Assembly (NCBI GenBank): GCA_034420695.1
Contig: DAOULB010000032.1
Coordinates: 80,828-144,827, forward strand
DNA: 64,000 nucleotides
Reading direction: 5' to 3'
From: Io17-Chloro-G2 sp034420695
Lineage (GTDB): Bacteria > Chloroflexota > Dehalococcoidia > Lucifugimonadales > UBA3495
Shown: in pieces, positions 7,268-15,677 of the stretch
Layout of the letters: every line of letters starts with the position of its first letter
Position numbering within the stretch: position 1 is the first letter of the stretch
Translations under genes and position numbers: made by a program
Notes under the pieces: generated by a model
Databases searched by the model: none
What the model saw: the letters and a program-made list of their open reading frames with translations, nothing else
Told to the model about the DNA's origin: nothing

Positions 7268-8281
7268 TTGGCAGACACAGCAGGCGCAACCGGGAAGAGC
7301 TGGGAACGGGAATTGATGCTGGAATCCTTGGAGTCGTACCGGCGGGGGTTGTGCGAGGCGCCGATCATCCACAAGTGGAGTTTTTCCACCGGGGAGGGGA
7401 GCGAGGGCACCGGGGAAGGGAGGGGCCGAGCGGAGGCGCACAGGGAGGGAAACGGGACGGCGGCAATTGGTCCGAAAGGCAAAGACTGCGAGGCCAGCGG
7501 AGAGGGGGAGCCAATGACTTTCGTGCTGTCCACGGAGGAGGTTGACCGGCACGGGGACGTGATTGCGGCTTCGGGCTGGCACTTGGACTCCTACAGCCGC
7601 AACCCGGTGTTCCTGTGGGCACACGACTATGCCCGCCCTGTAATCGGGAAGGCGTCGGAGGTCTGGAAAGAGTCCCATTCCCTGCTGGCACGGGTGGAGT
7701 TTGCCCCCACCGCCTTTGCCCAGGAGATTGCGTCGCTGTACAGGGCGGGCTTCCAGCGTGGAGTGTCGGTGGGGTTCAAGCCGCTGCGCTACGAGGAGCG
7801 GCGTCACGAGAAGACGGGCGCCCTGCTGGGGCTGCGCTTCTTGGAGCAGGAACTGCTGGAGACCAGCGCGGTGCCGGTGCCTTCCAACCGCAGCGCCCTG
7901 CGGCGGGCGTTGGAGGAGGTCCCCCTGACGAAGGGCTATTTCCAGATGGCGGCCCGGTCCCTTGGGGATGACCCCCGGCGGGGGGCCGGCGAGTACGGTT
8001 CCACCGGAACTGGGCAATTGTCCGGACATGGGTATGTCCTCCGACAGGAGGCCGGCGAGGAGCTTTCGGTAGCGGAACTGCTCCGTACCGAATTTCCTTG
8101 GACCGAGCCGCCTTGGGCTGAACCACCTTGGACTGAACTGGCGGCCCGCTTGGACGACTTGGAGGAGCTGGCCTGCGAGCTGGTCCGGATGGTGGACCGG
8201 GTGGAACAGGGTGCGCGCCGGGGGGCGTCTTCGGAGGAGGTGGAACAGGTGCTAAAGGCACTTCGGAGCGGGGTCCGGTGA
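7268..8281 (+). CDS. HK97-family prohead protease with C-terminal extension
   Basis: A 337-residue protein. The protease domain (about residues 85-230) shows MTFVLSTEEVDRHGDVI, WHLDSYSRNPVFLWAHDY (catalytic His), FQRGVSVGFKPL (catalytic Ser) and the family's closing ELLETSAVPVPSNRSAL. The first 80 residues are a Gly/Glu-rich segment. The C-terminal 100 residues hold three PW(T/A)E units followed by a coiled coil (LDDLEELACELVRMVDRVEQ). This may be a fused scaffold (delta-like) region, since no separate scaffold gene is present. The TTG start is supported by ggaggag. The role is to process the capsid protein encoded 58 bases downstream. Confidence 0.88.
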   Translation: MADTAGATGKSWERELMLESLESYRRGLCEAPIIHKWSFSTGEGSEGTGEGRGRAEAHREGNGTAAIGPKGKDCEASGEGEPMTFVLSTEEVDRHGDVIAASGWHLDSYSRNPVFLWAHDYARPVIGKASEVWKESHSLLARVEFAPTAFAQEIASLYRAGFQRGVSVGFKPLRYEERRHEKTGALLGLRFLEQELLETSAVPVPSNRSALRRALEEVPLTKGYFQMAARSLGDDPRRGAGEYGSTGTGQLSGHGYVLRQEAGEELSVAELLRTEFPWTEPPWAEPPWTELAARLDDLEELACELVRMVDRVEQGARRGASSEEVEQVLKALRSGVR

Positions 8282-8339
8282 AACCACCGGCAATGGAAAT
8301 CTCAAACCAAAACCTAACAAAAAACTTGGAGGTACAACC

Positions 8340-9671
8340 ATGGCAATAGCTTCACAGGACCTGGAACTCATCAAGCAGGAGGTGGGGTCCATCCGGGACT
8401 TCTACCAGTCCCGGATGGATACGGAGGTGGCCCCGCTCAGGGAGGAGGTGACCCGGATAGAGAAGCGCTTGGACCGGGCACAGGAGCTGTGGCGGGAGGG
8501 CGAAAAGCGGGCGATTCTCTCCAAGTATGCCGGCGGGAGCCGGCTGAGGGTGGCGAAGGGCAAGTATGCGGGACTGGACCACTTGGACTTGGCCTGCATC
8601 CGCTCCCTGCTGCTGGCGCAACTGCGGGAGCCGGCGGGGGTCCATCCGAGGATGCTGGAGGAGTGGCAGACCAACGTGAAGGCGGCGATGGACTCGACCA
8701 CCTCGGAGGCAGGCGGGGAACTGGTGGACACTCAGGAAGCACGGGCGATGTGGGAGGACGTGAACTTGGAGACTTCGATTGCTCCCCTGTTCCCGGCGGT
8801 GCAGATGCCCAGCAACCCCTTCCAGATTCCCCTGCAACTGGGCGACGTGAACTGGTACCCCGGGGTGGAGAACGTGTCGGCCAAATCCACGGCCTTGGCG
8901 ACGGGGCGGCAGACGCTGACGGCCCACGAACTGGTGGCGGAGGTGCCTTGGTCCTACGACTTGGACGAGGACGCGGTGATAGCGATGATGGAGGAACTGC
9001 GGCGGCACTTGATGCGGAACGCACGGGAAGTGATAGACGACGTGCTGCTGAACGGCGACACGAACGCCACCGACAACATCAATGCCGACGGGACCACCAT
9101 ATCGGCCACCGACCCGGGCGCGGCCCACTGGCTGGTGGGGTTCGACGGCATGGTAAAGCTGCCCCTTTCGGACAATACCACCCAGAGCAACAACCACGGG
9201 GCGGCGGTCTCCGACGACATGTTCAACGAGGTCCGGGCCAAGCTGGGCAAGTACGGCGTGCGCCCGTCGGAACTGGCCTACGTCACCGACATCAACACGT
9301 TCATCCGGTCGCTGAGCATCGACAGCTTCCGGACCCTGGACAAGTTCGGCCCGCAGGCCACGGTGCTGACGGGCCAACTGGGAGCGGTGGAGGGAGTGCC
9401 GGTCATCGTTTCGGAGCAAATGGCACTGGCGGACAGCGATGGCAAGGTCAGCTACTCCGGCAACACGACGGATACGGGGCGGCTGCTGGTATTCAACCGG
9501 AGCCAGTGGCGCATCGGGTTCCGCCGGGAGTTGTCCATAGAGACGGTAAGGGACGTGCAGAAGCGGCAGAACGTGATGGTCATCAGTTTCCGGCTGGCCT
9601 TCCAGGAGCGCACGGGTGCGAGGTCCAGCGCCACCCATACGGCACTGCAGTACAACATCACCGGGGTCTGA
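8340..9671 (+). CDS. HK97-fold phage major capsid protein
   Basis: A 443-residue capsid subunit. Residues 5-55 are a coiled-coil arm of the kind removed by the prohead protease. The HK97-fold shell domain follows, with VDTQEARAMWEDVNLETSIAPLFP, the E-loop region, VPWSYDLDEDAVIAMMEELRRHLMRNAREVIDDVLLNG (spine helix) and GVPVIVSEQMAL, ending RELSIETVRDVQKRQNVMVISFRLAF. The ORF is intact, with an excellent ggaggt ribosome-binding site. The arm and the neighbouring protease argue against an encapsulin. No portal, terminase or tail gene is in the surrounding sequence. Confidence 0.93.
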   Translation: MAIASQDLELIKQEVGSIRDFYQSRMDTEVAPLREEVTRIEKRLDRAQELWREGEKRAILSKYAGGSRLRVAKGKYAGLDHLDLACIRSLLLAQLREPAGVHPRMLEEWQTNVKAAMDSTTSEAGGELVDTQEARAMWEDVNLETSIAPLFPAVQMPSNPFQIPLQLGDVNWYPGVENVSAKSTALATGRQTLTAHELVAEVPWSYDLDEDAVIAMMEELRRHLMRNAREVIDDVLLNGDTNATDNINADGTTISATDPGAAHWLVGFDGMVKLPLSDNTTQSNNHGAAVSDDMFNEVRAKLGKYGVRPSELAYVTDINTFIRSLSIDSFRTLDKFGPQATVLTGQLGAVEGVPVIVSEQMALADSDGKVSYSGNTTDTGRLLVFNRSQWRIGFRRELSIETVRDVQKRQNVMVISFRLAFQERTGARSSATHTALQYNITGV

Positions 9672-9755
9672 CCCGGCAGAACCGGGAGCAAGGCGATACA
9701 CCTATAAACACAGCCAACCCCAAACATAAGCCAGCCCCAAATAAGGAGCATACAG

Positions 9756-10220
9756 ATGACGACCATCAGCCAGAGGGACCCGGTCCCGGAAGCAGTTAAG
9801 AACATGATATCCCCCGACCGTTCGGGCTTGGCCTACGTGGCCAAGCGGTACTTAGTGGCGGAATTGGAGCCGGGACCGGCCAACTCCCAGTCCTTTGCCA
9901 TCAGGAACCCGGAAGGCGTGGACTGCATAGTGACCAACGTGATCGTCAACATCACCTCGGCGGGAGGGACAGCCTCCTCGGTGATGGACGTTGACGTGGT
10001 AGCCAGCGCCGGAAGCAACAGCGACGGCATCATTGACGGCCTGAACCTGAACGAGGCAGGGGTGTTCGACCGGCACAAGAACGGCGGCACCAACGGCGGC
10101 GCCCCGGCCAAGTGGGAGAAGCGCGGGGGAGGCAACGACTACCTGACGGGGACAATCCGGTCCCAGAGCGCGTCACGCTTGGCGGGAAGGGTGGTTGTGG
10201 AGTACGTACCGCTTTCCTGA
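9756..10220 (+). CDS. Small capsid-cassette protein, probable head decoration/structural
   Basis: A 154-residue protein, beta-rich and without signal peptide or membrane segment. Features are a central VDCIVTNVIVNITSAGGTASSVMDVDVVA and a C-terminal YLTGTIRSQSASRLAGRVVVEYVPL. It follows the capsid gene by 84 bases with a clear aaggag ribosome-binding site, and the sequence is Gly/Ala/Asn-rich like head decoration or minor structural proteins. I recognise no specific family. Structural role is inferred from position and composition only. Confidence 0.6.
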   Translation: MTTISQRDPVPEAVKNMISPDRSGLAYVAKRYLVAELEPGPANSQSFAIRNPEGVDCIVTNVIVNITSAGGTASSVMDVDVVASAGSNSDGIIDGLNLNEAGVFDRHKNGGTNGGAPAKWEKRGGGNDYLTGTIRSQSASRLAGRVVVEYVPLS

Positions 10221-10263
10221 AACTTGCCGCGGCCGGCGAAGCCGCTGCTTCCTTTCATCGCAA

Positions 10264-10300
10264 CCCCGGGTACCGGTTTGCGGATGACCGGACCCGGGGG
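10264..10300 (+). terminator. Strong hairpin, possible terminator of the capsid operon
   Basis: Arms ccccgggt-a-ccggt (10264-10277) and accgg-acccgggg (10287-10299) form 13 pairs with one bulge and a nine-base loop. No T-run follows, so it may stabilise the 3' end or act as a weak terminator. Confidence 0.5.
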
Positions 10301-10404
10301 TATAGGAACTAAGAAATTATCTCAAAATGCCTGCGCCGTCATCCTTGCCATGGATGGTAGAGGATTGAGGTGAGGGTGGCGGATACAATCTCCCCTCATC
10401 CTGA

Positions 10405-10429
10405 AGGGGCGGGTTTCAAACCCGCCCCT
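10405..10429. repeat. REP-like palindrome, copy 3
   Basis: aggggcgggttt - c - aaacccgcccct, perfect 12-bp arms, followed by acc. It is embedded between a gtgagggtgg segment and a gggagaagggattttgggg segment that recurs at 25225-25260. Confidence 0.8.
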
Positions 10430-10487
10430 ACCGCTAAGGGAGAAGGGATTTTGGGGATAGTTCCTAACCACTGCAGGGAGAAAAAGA

Positions 10488-10805
10488 GTGCTTTCAACCA
10501 ACGACTTTGCCCAGAGGGTCTGGGTTTCCCTGGAAGACATACGGGAGCGCATGGCGGTGCTGGAGACGGAGTTCGGCCACATACGCGGCCATTTGGAGCA
10601 TTTGGAGGAGGGGCTTCGAGACCACATCTCCGGCCACCGGTCCTCGACTGGCTGTTCCTGCGGCCGGCGCAGGGACGGTGAGCCTCCCAATGACGCGAGC
10701 ATCACCATAAGGCTCAGCCGCCGGGCGCTGGGTGGAGGAGGGTTGCTGGGAGGAGGCATAGCCGGGCTTGCGGCGGGGGCGGCCAAGGCGCTGGGCTGGT
10801 GGTGA
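10488..10805 (+). CDS. Small coiled-coil protein with C-terminal hydrophobic segment (holin/XhlA-like?)
   Basis: A 105-residue protein from a GTG start with agggag upstream. Residues 5-45 form an amphipathic coiled coil (VWVSLEDIRERMAVLETEFGHIRGHLEHLEEGL). After a basic linker, the C-terminal 30 residues are Gly/Ala-rich and hydrophobic and could span a membrane (GGGIAGLAAGAAKALGWW). The order coiled coil then one membrane segment recalls XhlA-type holin-associated proteins. With the preceding capsid genes it may complete a phage-derived unit. The family call is weak. Confidence 0.5.
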   Translation: MLSTNDFAQRVWVSLEDIRERMAVLETEFGHIRGHLEHLEEGLRDHISGHRSSTGCSCGRRRDGEPPNDASITIRLSRRALGGGGLLGGGIAGLAAGAAKALGWW

Positions 10806-10962
10806 GCGGGAGCCGGCGTTGCTTCGCGTTCCCTGCGTGGGCCGGGGCCCGGGCAATCAGTGGGCAATACGCCGGTTGCGATAGAACCATCTACTTCGAA
10901 TCGCTTTTACCGGCGAGACCGGCGGGCAACCCGTAAAATGCCGGAGCGAAGGGGCCCCAACG

Positions 10963-10992
10963 GTGACACGCCTGCTGCGGCAGGGCTATACT
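10963..10992 (+). promoter_or_regulatory. Promoter for the lactonase-hydratase-tlyA run
   Basis: gtgaca at 10963-10968, 18-base spacer, tatact at 10987-10992. The ATG of the SMP-30 gene is 70 bases downstream. Confidence 0.55.
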
Positions 10993-11061
10993 GGCGAAAA
11001 GCAGAATTTCTCTGTGCAAGCAGAGGCCGGATGCATAATCAGAGGGTGGAGGACGACCTCC

Positions 11062-11952
11062 ATGAGCTGGAATTTCGAGCTGGTAGCGGGACCCTACAAT
11101 GGCACTACCGAGGGCCCGGTGTGGGACGGCGAAGCCCTGCTGTTTTCCCACATTCCGGCCAACCGCATCCTGCGGTACGCCCCCAAGACCGGGGAGGTCA
11201 CGGAGTACTTCACCGGCACCCAGCGGACCAACGGGTTGTGCTTCGATTCCCAGGGCAATCTCTACGGCTGCCAGAGCGCGGGGCGGCGGATTGTGCGGTT
11301 CGAGGGGGACGGGACGACGATAACGTCGCTTCCACACCTGCTTGACGGCAAGCGGCACAACAATCCCAACGACTTGGCGGTAGACAAGCAGGGGCGCATC
11401 TGGTTCACCGACCCATTCAATGGCTCGGCTGGGGAGCAGGAGCTGGAGCACATGTCGGTGTTGCGGCTGGACCCCCAACCGGGCGGAGGCTGGACATTGC
11501 ACCGGGCGACCCACGACGTGAGCCGGCCGAACGGCGTCCTGATTTCCAGGGACCAGAAGACCCTCTACGTGGCCCAAAGCGACTACACGCCGGGGGAACG
11601 CCGGGAGCTGCGAGCCTACCCCATCAACGGCGACGGCACCTTGGGCGTCTACAAGACGCTGCACACCTTCGGCATGGACAGTGAGGGAGTGCAGCGGGGC
11701 GTGGACGGCATGACGCTGGACGCCGACGGGAACATAGTGGCGTGCGCCGGGTGGGAGCAGTCGGGGCCGGGCCCCATGATCTACGTTTTCTCGCCGACGG
11801 GGCGCATCTTGGAGACCCACCCCATGCGGGTGGACCGGCCCACCAACTGCTGCTTCGGCGACCCGGACATGCGCACCCTGTACGTGACCACCGGGGGCGG
11901 GCACCTGCTGCGGGCACGGACAAAACGCACGGGCTGGGTAATGTGGCCATGA
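11062..11952 (+). CDS. SMP-30/gluconolactonase/LRE-family protein
   Basis: A 296-residue six-bladed beta-propeller predicted to hydrolyse sugar or other lactones with one bound divalent cation. Metal-site landmarks are the Glu in TTEGPVWDGE (residue 17), the Asn in RTNGLCFDSQGNLYG, Asn-Asp in HNNPNDLAVDKQGRIWFTDP and the Asp in RGVDGMTLDADGNIV. The ATG at 11062 has GGAGG nine bases upstream; 33 more codons are open upstream but lack a site. The stop overlaps the start of the next gene (ATGA), so the two are translationally coupled. The true substrate is unknown. Confidence 0.88.
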   Translation: MSWNFELVAGPYNGTTEGPVWDGEALLFSHIPANRILRYAPKTGEVTEYFTGTQRTNGLCFDSQGNLYGCQSAGRRIVRFEGDGTTITSLPHLLDGKRHNNPNDLAVDKQGRIWFTDPFNGSAGEQELEHMSVLRLDPQPGGGWTLHRATHDVSRPNGVLISRDQKTLYVAQSDYTPGERRELRAYPINGDGTLGVYKTLHTFGMDSEGVQRGVDGMTLDADGNIVACAGWEQSGPGPMIYVFSPTGRILETHPMRVDRPTNCCFGDPDMRTLYVTTGGGHLLRARTKRTGWVMWP

Positions 11953-12740
11953 TAGGAGCGTCTATCCAGGTTGATTCCCAGCCCCCAGTGGCCACGGTCA
12001 CCATGGACCGTCCGGGGCAGAGAAACGCCCTCAGTTACGACATGTGGCTGGAGATGGCCCGGATACTGTTGGAGTTGGATGCCGACCCGCAGGTGCGGGT
12101 GGTGGTGATTACCGGGGCGGGGGGCGAGGCGTTTTCAGCAGGGGCCGACATATCGGACTTCGAGGAGCACCGCTCGGACTCGGTCAAGGGACGCCGGTAC
12201 AACGAGGCGGTGAACGGACTGCTGTCCACCGTGTCCGAAATGGCCACGCCCACCATCTCGATGATACAGGGCTTCTGCGTGGGAGGCGGCTGCGAACTGG
12301 CAATCGCCACGGACCTGCGGCTGGCGACCCGGGGCAGCAGGTTCGGCATTCCGGTGGCACGTTTGGGTATTTCCATTGGGCACCGGGAGATGCGGGGACT
12401 GGTGGACTTGGTGGGCAAGGGCAACGCCCTGTACATACTGCTTTCGGGACGCCTGCTCGCCGCCGATGAAGCGCGGGAGATGGGTTTGGTAAACCAAGTG
12501 ACCGACGACAACGAGCTGGAGACGGTGACGTACAAGCTGGCGGAGGAGATTGCGGCGCTGGCGCCACTTTCCCACCGGGTAAACAAGCTGACCCTGAGGC
12601 AGACGCTGGCCAAGCCTTCGCTGTCGGACTTGACGGAAGAGGAAGCGGACCTTCCACTGGCCCAGTTCGACACCCTGGACTACCAGGAGGGCTACCGGGC
12701 TTTCTTGGAAAAGCGCCGGCCGCGGTTCACCGGGAACTAG
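11949..12740 (+). CDS. Enoyl-CoA hydratase/isomerase family protein
   Basis: A 263-residue crotonase-fold enzyme acting on acyl-CoA thioesters. The oxyanion-hole segments are VVITGAGGEAFSAGADI and MIQGFCVGGGCELAIATDLRLA. The region normally reading P-E-x-x-L-G-x-x-P-x-x-G is PVARLGISIGHREM. The usual catalytic Glu after the Pro is therefore Val, and hydratase chemistry is uncertain (isomerase, hydrolase or decarboxylase variants exist). Its ATG overlaps the stop of the lactonase gene by four bases and it ends 12 bases before tlyA. Confidence 0.88.
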   Translation: MIGASIQVDSQPPVATVTMDRPGQRNALSYDMWLEMARILLELDADPQVRVVVITGAGGEAFSAGADISDFEEHRSDSVKGRRYNEAVNGLLSTVSEMATPTISMIQGFCVGGGCELAIATDLRLATRGSRFGIPVARLGISIGHREMRGLVDLVGKGNALYILLSGRLLAADEAREMGLVNQVTDDNELETVTYKLAEEIAALAPLSHRVNKLTLRQTLAKPSLSDLTEEEADLPLAQFDTLDYQEGYRAFLEKRRPRFTGN

Positions 12741-12752
12741 CCGGGAGCCGGA

Positions 12753-13538
12753 TTGCCAAGTCCCGCCAAGAAAATCAGGGCGGACCGCCTGCTTGCCGAC
12801 GCGGGCTTGGCCGAGAGCCGGGAGCAGGCCCGGGTGATGATAATGGAGGGCTTGGTCTATGCCCCTGGCGGCAGAGTGGACAAGCCGGGCTCACTCTACC
12901 CGGCGGCAACGCGGTTTGAAGTAAAGGGACGGCTGCCCTACGTGGGAAGGGGCGGGGTGAAGCTGGCGGGGGCACTGGACGCCTTCGGCATTGGGGTGGA
13001 GGGCATTGTTGCCTTGGACGTGGGGGCATCCACCGGGGGATTCACCGACTGCCTGTTGCAGCGGGGCGCGGCCCGGGTGTACGCCTTGGACGTGGGCCGG
13101 GGACAGTTGGACTACCGGTTGCGGAAGGACCCGCGGGTAGTGGTGATGGAGAAGGTCAACGCCCGGCTGCCGTATGAGATTTCTGAGAAAGCCGGACTGG
13201 CGACCATTGATGTTTCATTTATTTCGCTGACCAAGGTGCTGCCGCAGACGGCCCTGCACCTTAAACCGGAGAGCCCCATTATCGCCTTGCTCAAGCCGCA
13301 GTTCGAAGCCCGCCGGGAGGAAGTGGGCCGAGGAGGAGTAATCAAAGACCCCAAGGTCCACGCCTCGGTGCTGGCCCGCACAATCAACTGGCTGGTATCC
13401 AACGGGTTCCGGCTGCGGAACATCTGCCCATCGCCCATCGTGGGAGATGCGGGCAACAGGGAGTTCTTTCTTCACTTGGAACCGCTGCAAGAGCCGGCAA
13501 GCCGGGCCGCCGCTCTGGCGGAGGGCGCGCGCAACTGA
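12753..13538 (+). CDS. tlyA: TlyA-family rRNA 2'-O-methyltransferase / putative hemolysin
   Basis: A 261-residue protein from a TTG start. Residues 8-65 are an S4 RNA-binding domain (IRADRLLADAGLAESREQA... GRVDKPGS). The FtsJ-type methyltransferase domain follows, with the SAM motif VALDVGASTGGFTDCLLQRGA, then VDVSFISLTKVLPQ and LKPQFEARREEVGRGGVI. Family members methylate ribose in 16S and 23S rRNA. It is the last gene of the rightward run; the next gene converges. Confidence 0.93.
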   Translation: MPSPAKKIRADRLLADAGLAESREQARVMIMEGLVYAPGGRVDKPGSLYPAATRFEVKGRLPYVGRGGVKLAGALDAFGIGVEGIVALDVGASTGGFTDCLLQRGAARVYALDVGRGQLDYRLRKDPRVVVMEKVNARLPYEISEKAGLATIDVSFISLTKVLPQTALHLKPESPIIALLKPQFEARREEVGRGGVIKDPKVHASVLARTINWLVSNGFRLRNICPSPIVGDAGNREFFLHLEPLQEPASRAAALAEGARN

Positions 13539-13631
13539 CCTTGTGCGACTCGCCCCCTCTGCGGGACGGGCGGACGATGTTGTTGGTGGAGATCAGAGAG
13601 GAGTGGCGAGCGAGAGACCCTGCCGTGCCGC

Positions 13632-15368
13632 CTACCTGTCCACGCGGCAACTGATGATGTCTATGCCGTAATATTTGCGGTGGTATACCGATGAAGCGTA
13701 GTGGCGCAGGATACGGACGGACAATTGCTGTTCGTCTTCCAGCGCTTGCTCTTGGCCCAGATAGGCGATTCGATTCTCGATATTGCCTTGGATGGCATCG
13801 TTCGAGGCGACCACGATTTCAAGCTCGGCCGATGCGCCGTCGGGGCGAATTGTGGCGACCAACCTGCGTCTTTCCTCGTCTTGGCCGTCGCTCTCTTCAT
13901 TGAACAGGCTCAACATTACTTCTTCTCCTACGAGACGCAGGCGGTTCTTCTCTTCCTCCGTCCAGGAGTGTACGTCGGCGAATTGGCCGAGAAAGGCGTC
14001 AACAGCGGGCAACGAAGACTGGGACAAGTCAATCCGCAGCTTACTGGCGCGGAAACCCGATAACTGGGTAAAAATGGTCATAGCGACGGCTGTCATACCG
14101 CCGATGACGATGGTATTTCCCACCACATGAATGGTTATCCCTTCGAAGAATGCGCTGAAAGTCCCCGCGGAGAGGCCCAACACCATGGAAACGCCGGTGA
14201 TGGTAGCCTTTTTCTGGTCGAACTGGCCGGTGAAGACAGTCTTCGCGCCTTCGACAAAGAGGAATCCGAAGATAAAGACGTAAACGGCGCTAACCACCGG
14301 GCTGGGAATGGCGACCACAAGGGCAAGCAACTTGGAGAAGGAGGCGACCAGCATGGTCAACACTCCCAAGTAAATCCCGACACTCCAGGCGGCGACGCCC
14401 GTAAAGTTGATGTACACCACAGTGGCCGCCCACGGCGCGGCTACAGGCAGGGTACCCAGAAGGCCGGAAAGAAGGCTGCCCACCCCGTATACATTCAAGC
14501 CTCCCTGCACGGTGCGGAAGTCGATGGCCGATTCGTTCCGATAAGAAGCCCGGTAAATCACCGACAGGTCTCCCATCGCCTTCATAAAGGCGGTGAGATT
14601 CACAATCAAGAAGACCGGAAGCAGCGCCCAAAAATCAGGGCCGAAGGTCAGGTCGAGCCCTGGCCACCCGAAATCCGGCAAGCGCAGCCATGGAGTGACG
14701 GCTATTTTCTCGACGTCATAGAAGCCCAGGGGCACGGCCACAATCAGCCCGACGACAACAGTGGCCGGCAAAATCCAAATACGCCACACCGGGGCATCTT
14801 GCAGGGATATCAGGATGCCAGCGGCAAGAGCGGCCATTCCCGGCGCCAGGAAAAGCAGCATCGATTCGCCCGGCGGTGGAACAATGGCCCTGCTGATGAC
14901 GAATGGCAGGGCCGAGGCCGCCACCAACATGACGACCACTCCGCTCACCGTTTGAGTGAAGACTCGCCGGAGGGAGGCAAGTCGAAGGGTGAGAACTGAC
15001 TGAGCCAGGGTGGAAGCCACGATCAAGCTGGCCAGCAAACCAGGTCCGCCGACATGAAGTGCAACGGCGCTAACGGCGAGGAACGGAACGTTAAAGTTTG
15101 CGACGATGAGGCGGCCCGAACCAAAATGCCTCAGCCGAAGGGCTTGCAGGACCATGCTGGCGCCGGTGACTGCCAGTACGGTAAACGTCACCCACGACAG
15201 ATAGGCTTCCGACTCACCTGATGCCCGTACCACCAGCGCCGCCAGCAAAACGAGGCTGATGGTGTTCGGGACGAATATCTGTAAGGCCGACGAGATCGCC
15301 AATAGCGGGGGACACTTCTCATCCGGTTCGTACTGGATTTCGTGTCGTCCCCGGGCTCTTCTGACCAT
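13632..15368 (-). CDS. NCS2/uracil-xanthine permease-like protein fused to a C-terminal ATPase-like domain (copy 1)
   Basis: A 578-residue protein. It opens with the NCS2-typical segment YEPDEKCPPLLAISSALQ, followed by 12-14 hydrophobic spans up to about residue 440 (for example VPFLAVSAVALHVGGPGLLASLIVAS and FLIVNLTAFMKAMGDLS). The remaining 140 residues are soluble: LPAVDAFLGQFADVHSWTEEEKNRLRLVGEEVML, RRLVATIRPDGASAELEIVV and ILRHYASSVYHRKYYGIDII. The helix with Glu-Glu followed by beta strands resembles the RsbW-type (GHKL) ATPase fold without recognisable G boxes. A paralogue with the same architecture lies at 48503. The substrate is unknown; nucleobase transport is family inference. Confidence 0.8.
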   Translation of the reverse strand: MVRRARGRHEIQYEPDEKCPPLLAISSALQIFVPNTISLVLLAALVVRASGESEAYLSWVTFTVLAVTGASMVLQALRLRHFGSGRLIVANFNVPFLAVSAVALHVGGPGLLASLIVASTLAQSVLTLRLASLRRVFTQTVSGVVVMLVAASALPFVISRAIVPPPGESMLLFLAPGMAALAAGILISLQDAPVWRIWILPATVVVGLIVAVPLGFYDVEKIAVTPWLRLPDFGWPGLDLTFGPDFWALLPVFLIVNLTAFMKAMGDLSVIYRASYRNESAIDFRTVQGGLNVYGVGSLLSGLLGTLPVAAPWAATVVYINFTGVAAWSVGIYLGVLTMLVASFSKLLALVVAIPSPVVSAVYVFIFGFLFVEGAKTVFTGQFDQKKATITGVSMVLGLSAGTFSAFFEGITIHVVGNTIVIGGMTAVAMTIFTQLSGFRASKLRIDLSQSSLPAVDAFLGQFADVHSWTEEEKNRLRLVGEEVMLSLFNEESDGQDEERRRLVATIRPDGASAELEIVVASNDAIQGNIENRIAYLGQEQALEDEQQLSVRILRHYASSVYHRKYYGIDIISCRVDR

Positions 15369-15677
15369 GTAAGTGAAACCCCTGGTCCCAACATCCCGCT
15401 AGGTAATTGCCGCCGGCCTTCGAGCGGCCCAGTGGAAGGATGGTCGGGAGTCCGCCCCCTGTACATAGGACCCCATCCCCTTAACGCCGCCAGAGAAAGA
15501 GCGCCTTGCTTCAAATAGACGAGGCACGTATTTTGGACGTAGTGTAATATAAATATCGCAGTAGATGGCAAGCAGTTACATTCCCTTGCCAAGGTCAGTT
15601 GGGACCAAATGCGATTGGGGCCAAGGGTATGCAGGCCGATGCAATTGCGCAGCACGAACAAAAGGGGGCAGGCTAAG
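15369..15677. other. Intergenic region between divergent genes
   Basis: Region between the permease (leftward) and the Cache-like lipoprotein (rightward). An AT-rich stretch at 15533-15560 (ttggacgtagtgtaatat...) looks promoter-like for the rightward gene, but hexamer spacing is poor. No gene or repeat seen. Confidence 0.5.

Noticed and set aside
8340..9671. Encapsulin nanocompartment
   Set aside because: The protein has an N-terminal coiled-coil arm and a linked prohead protease, which fit a phage-type procapsid, and no cargo enzyme with a targeting tail is adjacent.
8352..9701. 449-residue leftward ORF opposite the capsid gene
   Set aside because: Shadow of the capsid protein; His/Arg/Val-rich, no start signal and no recognisable domain.
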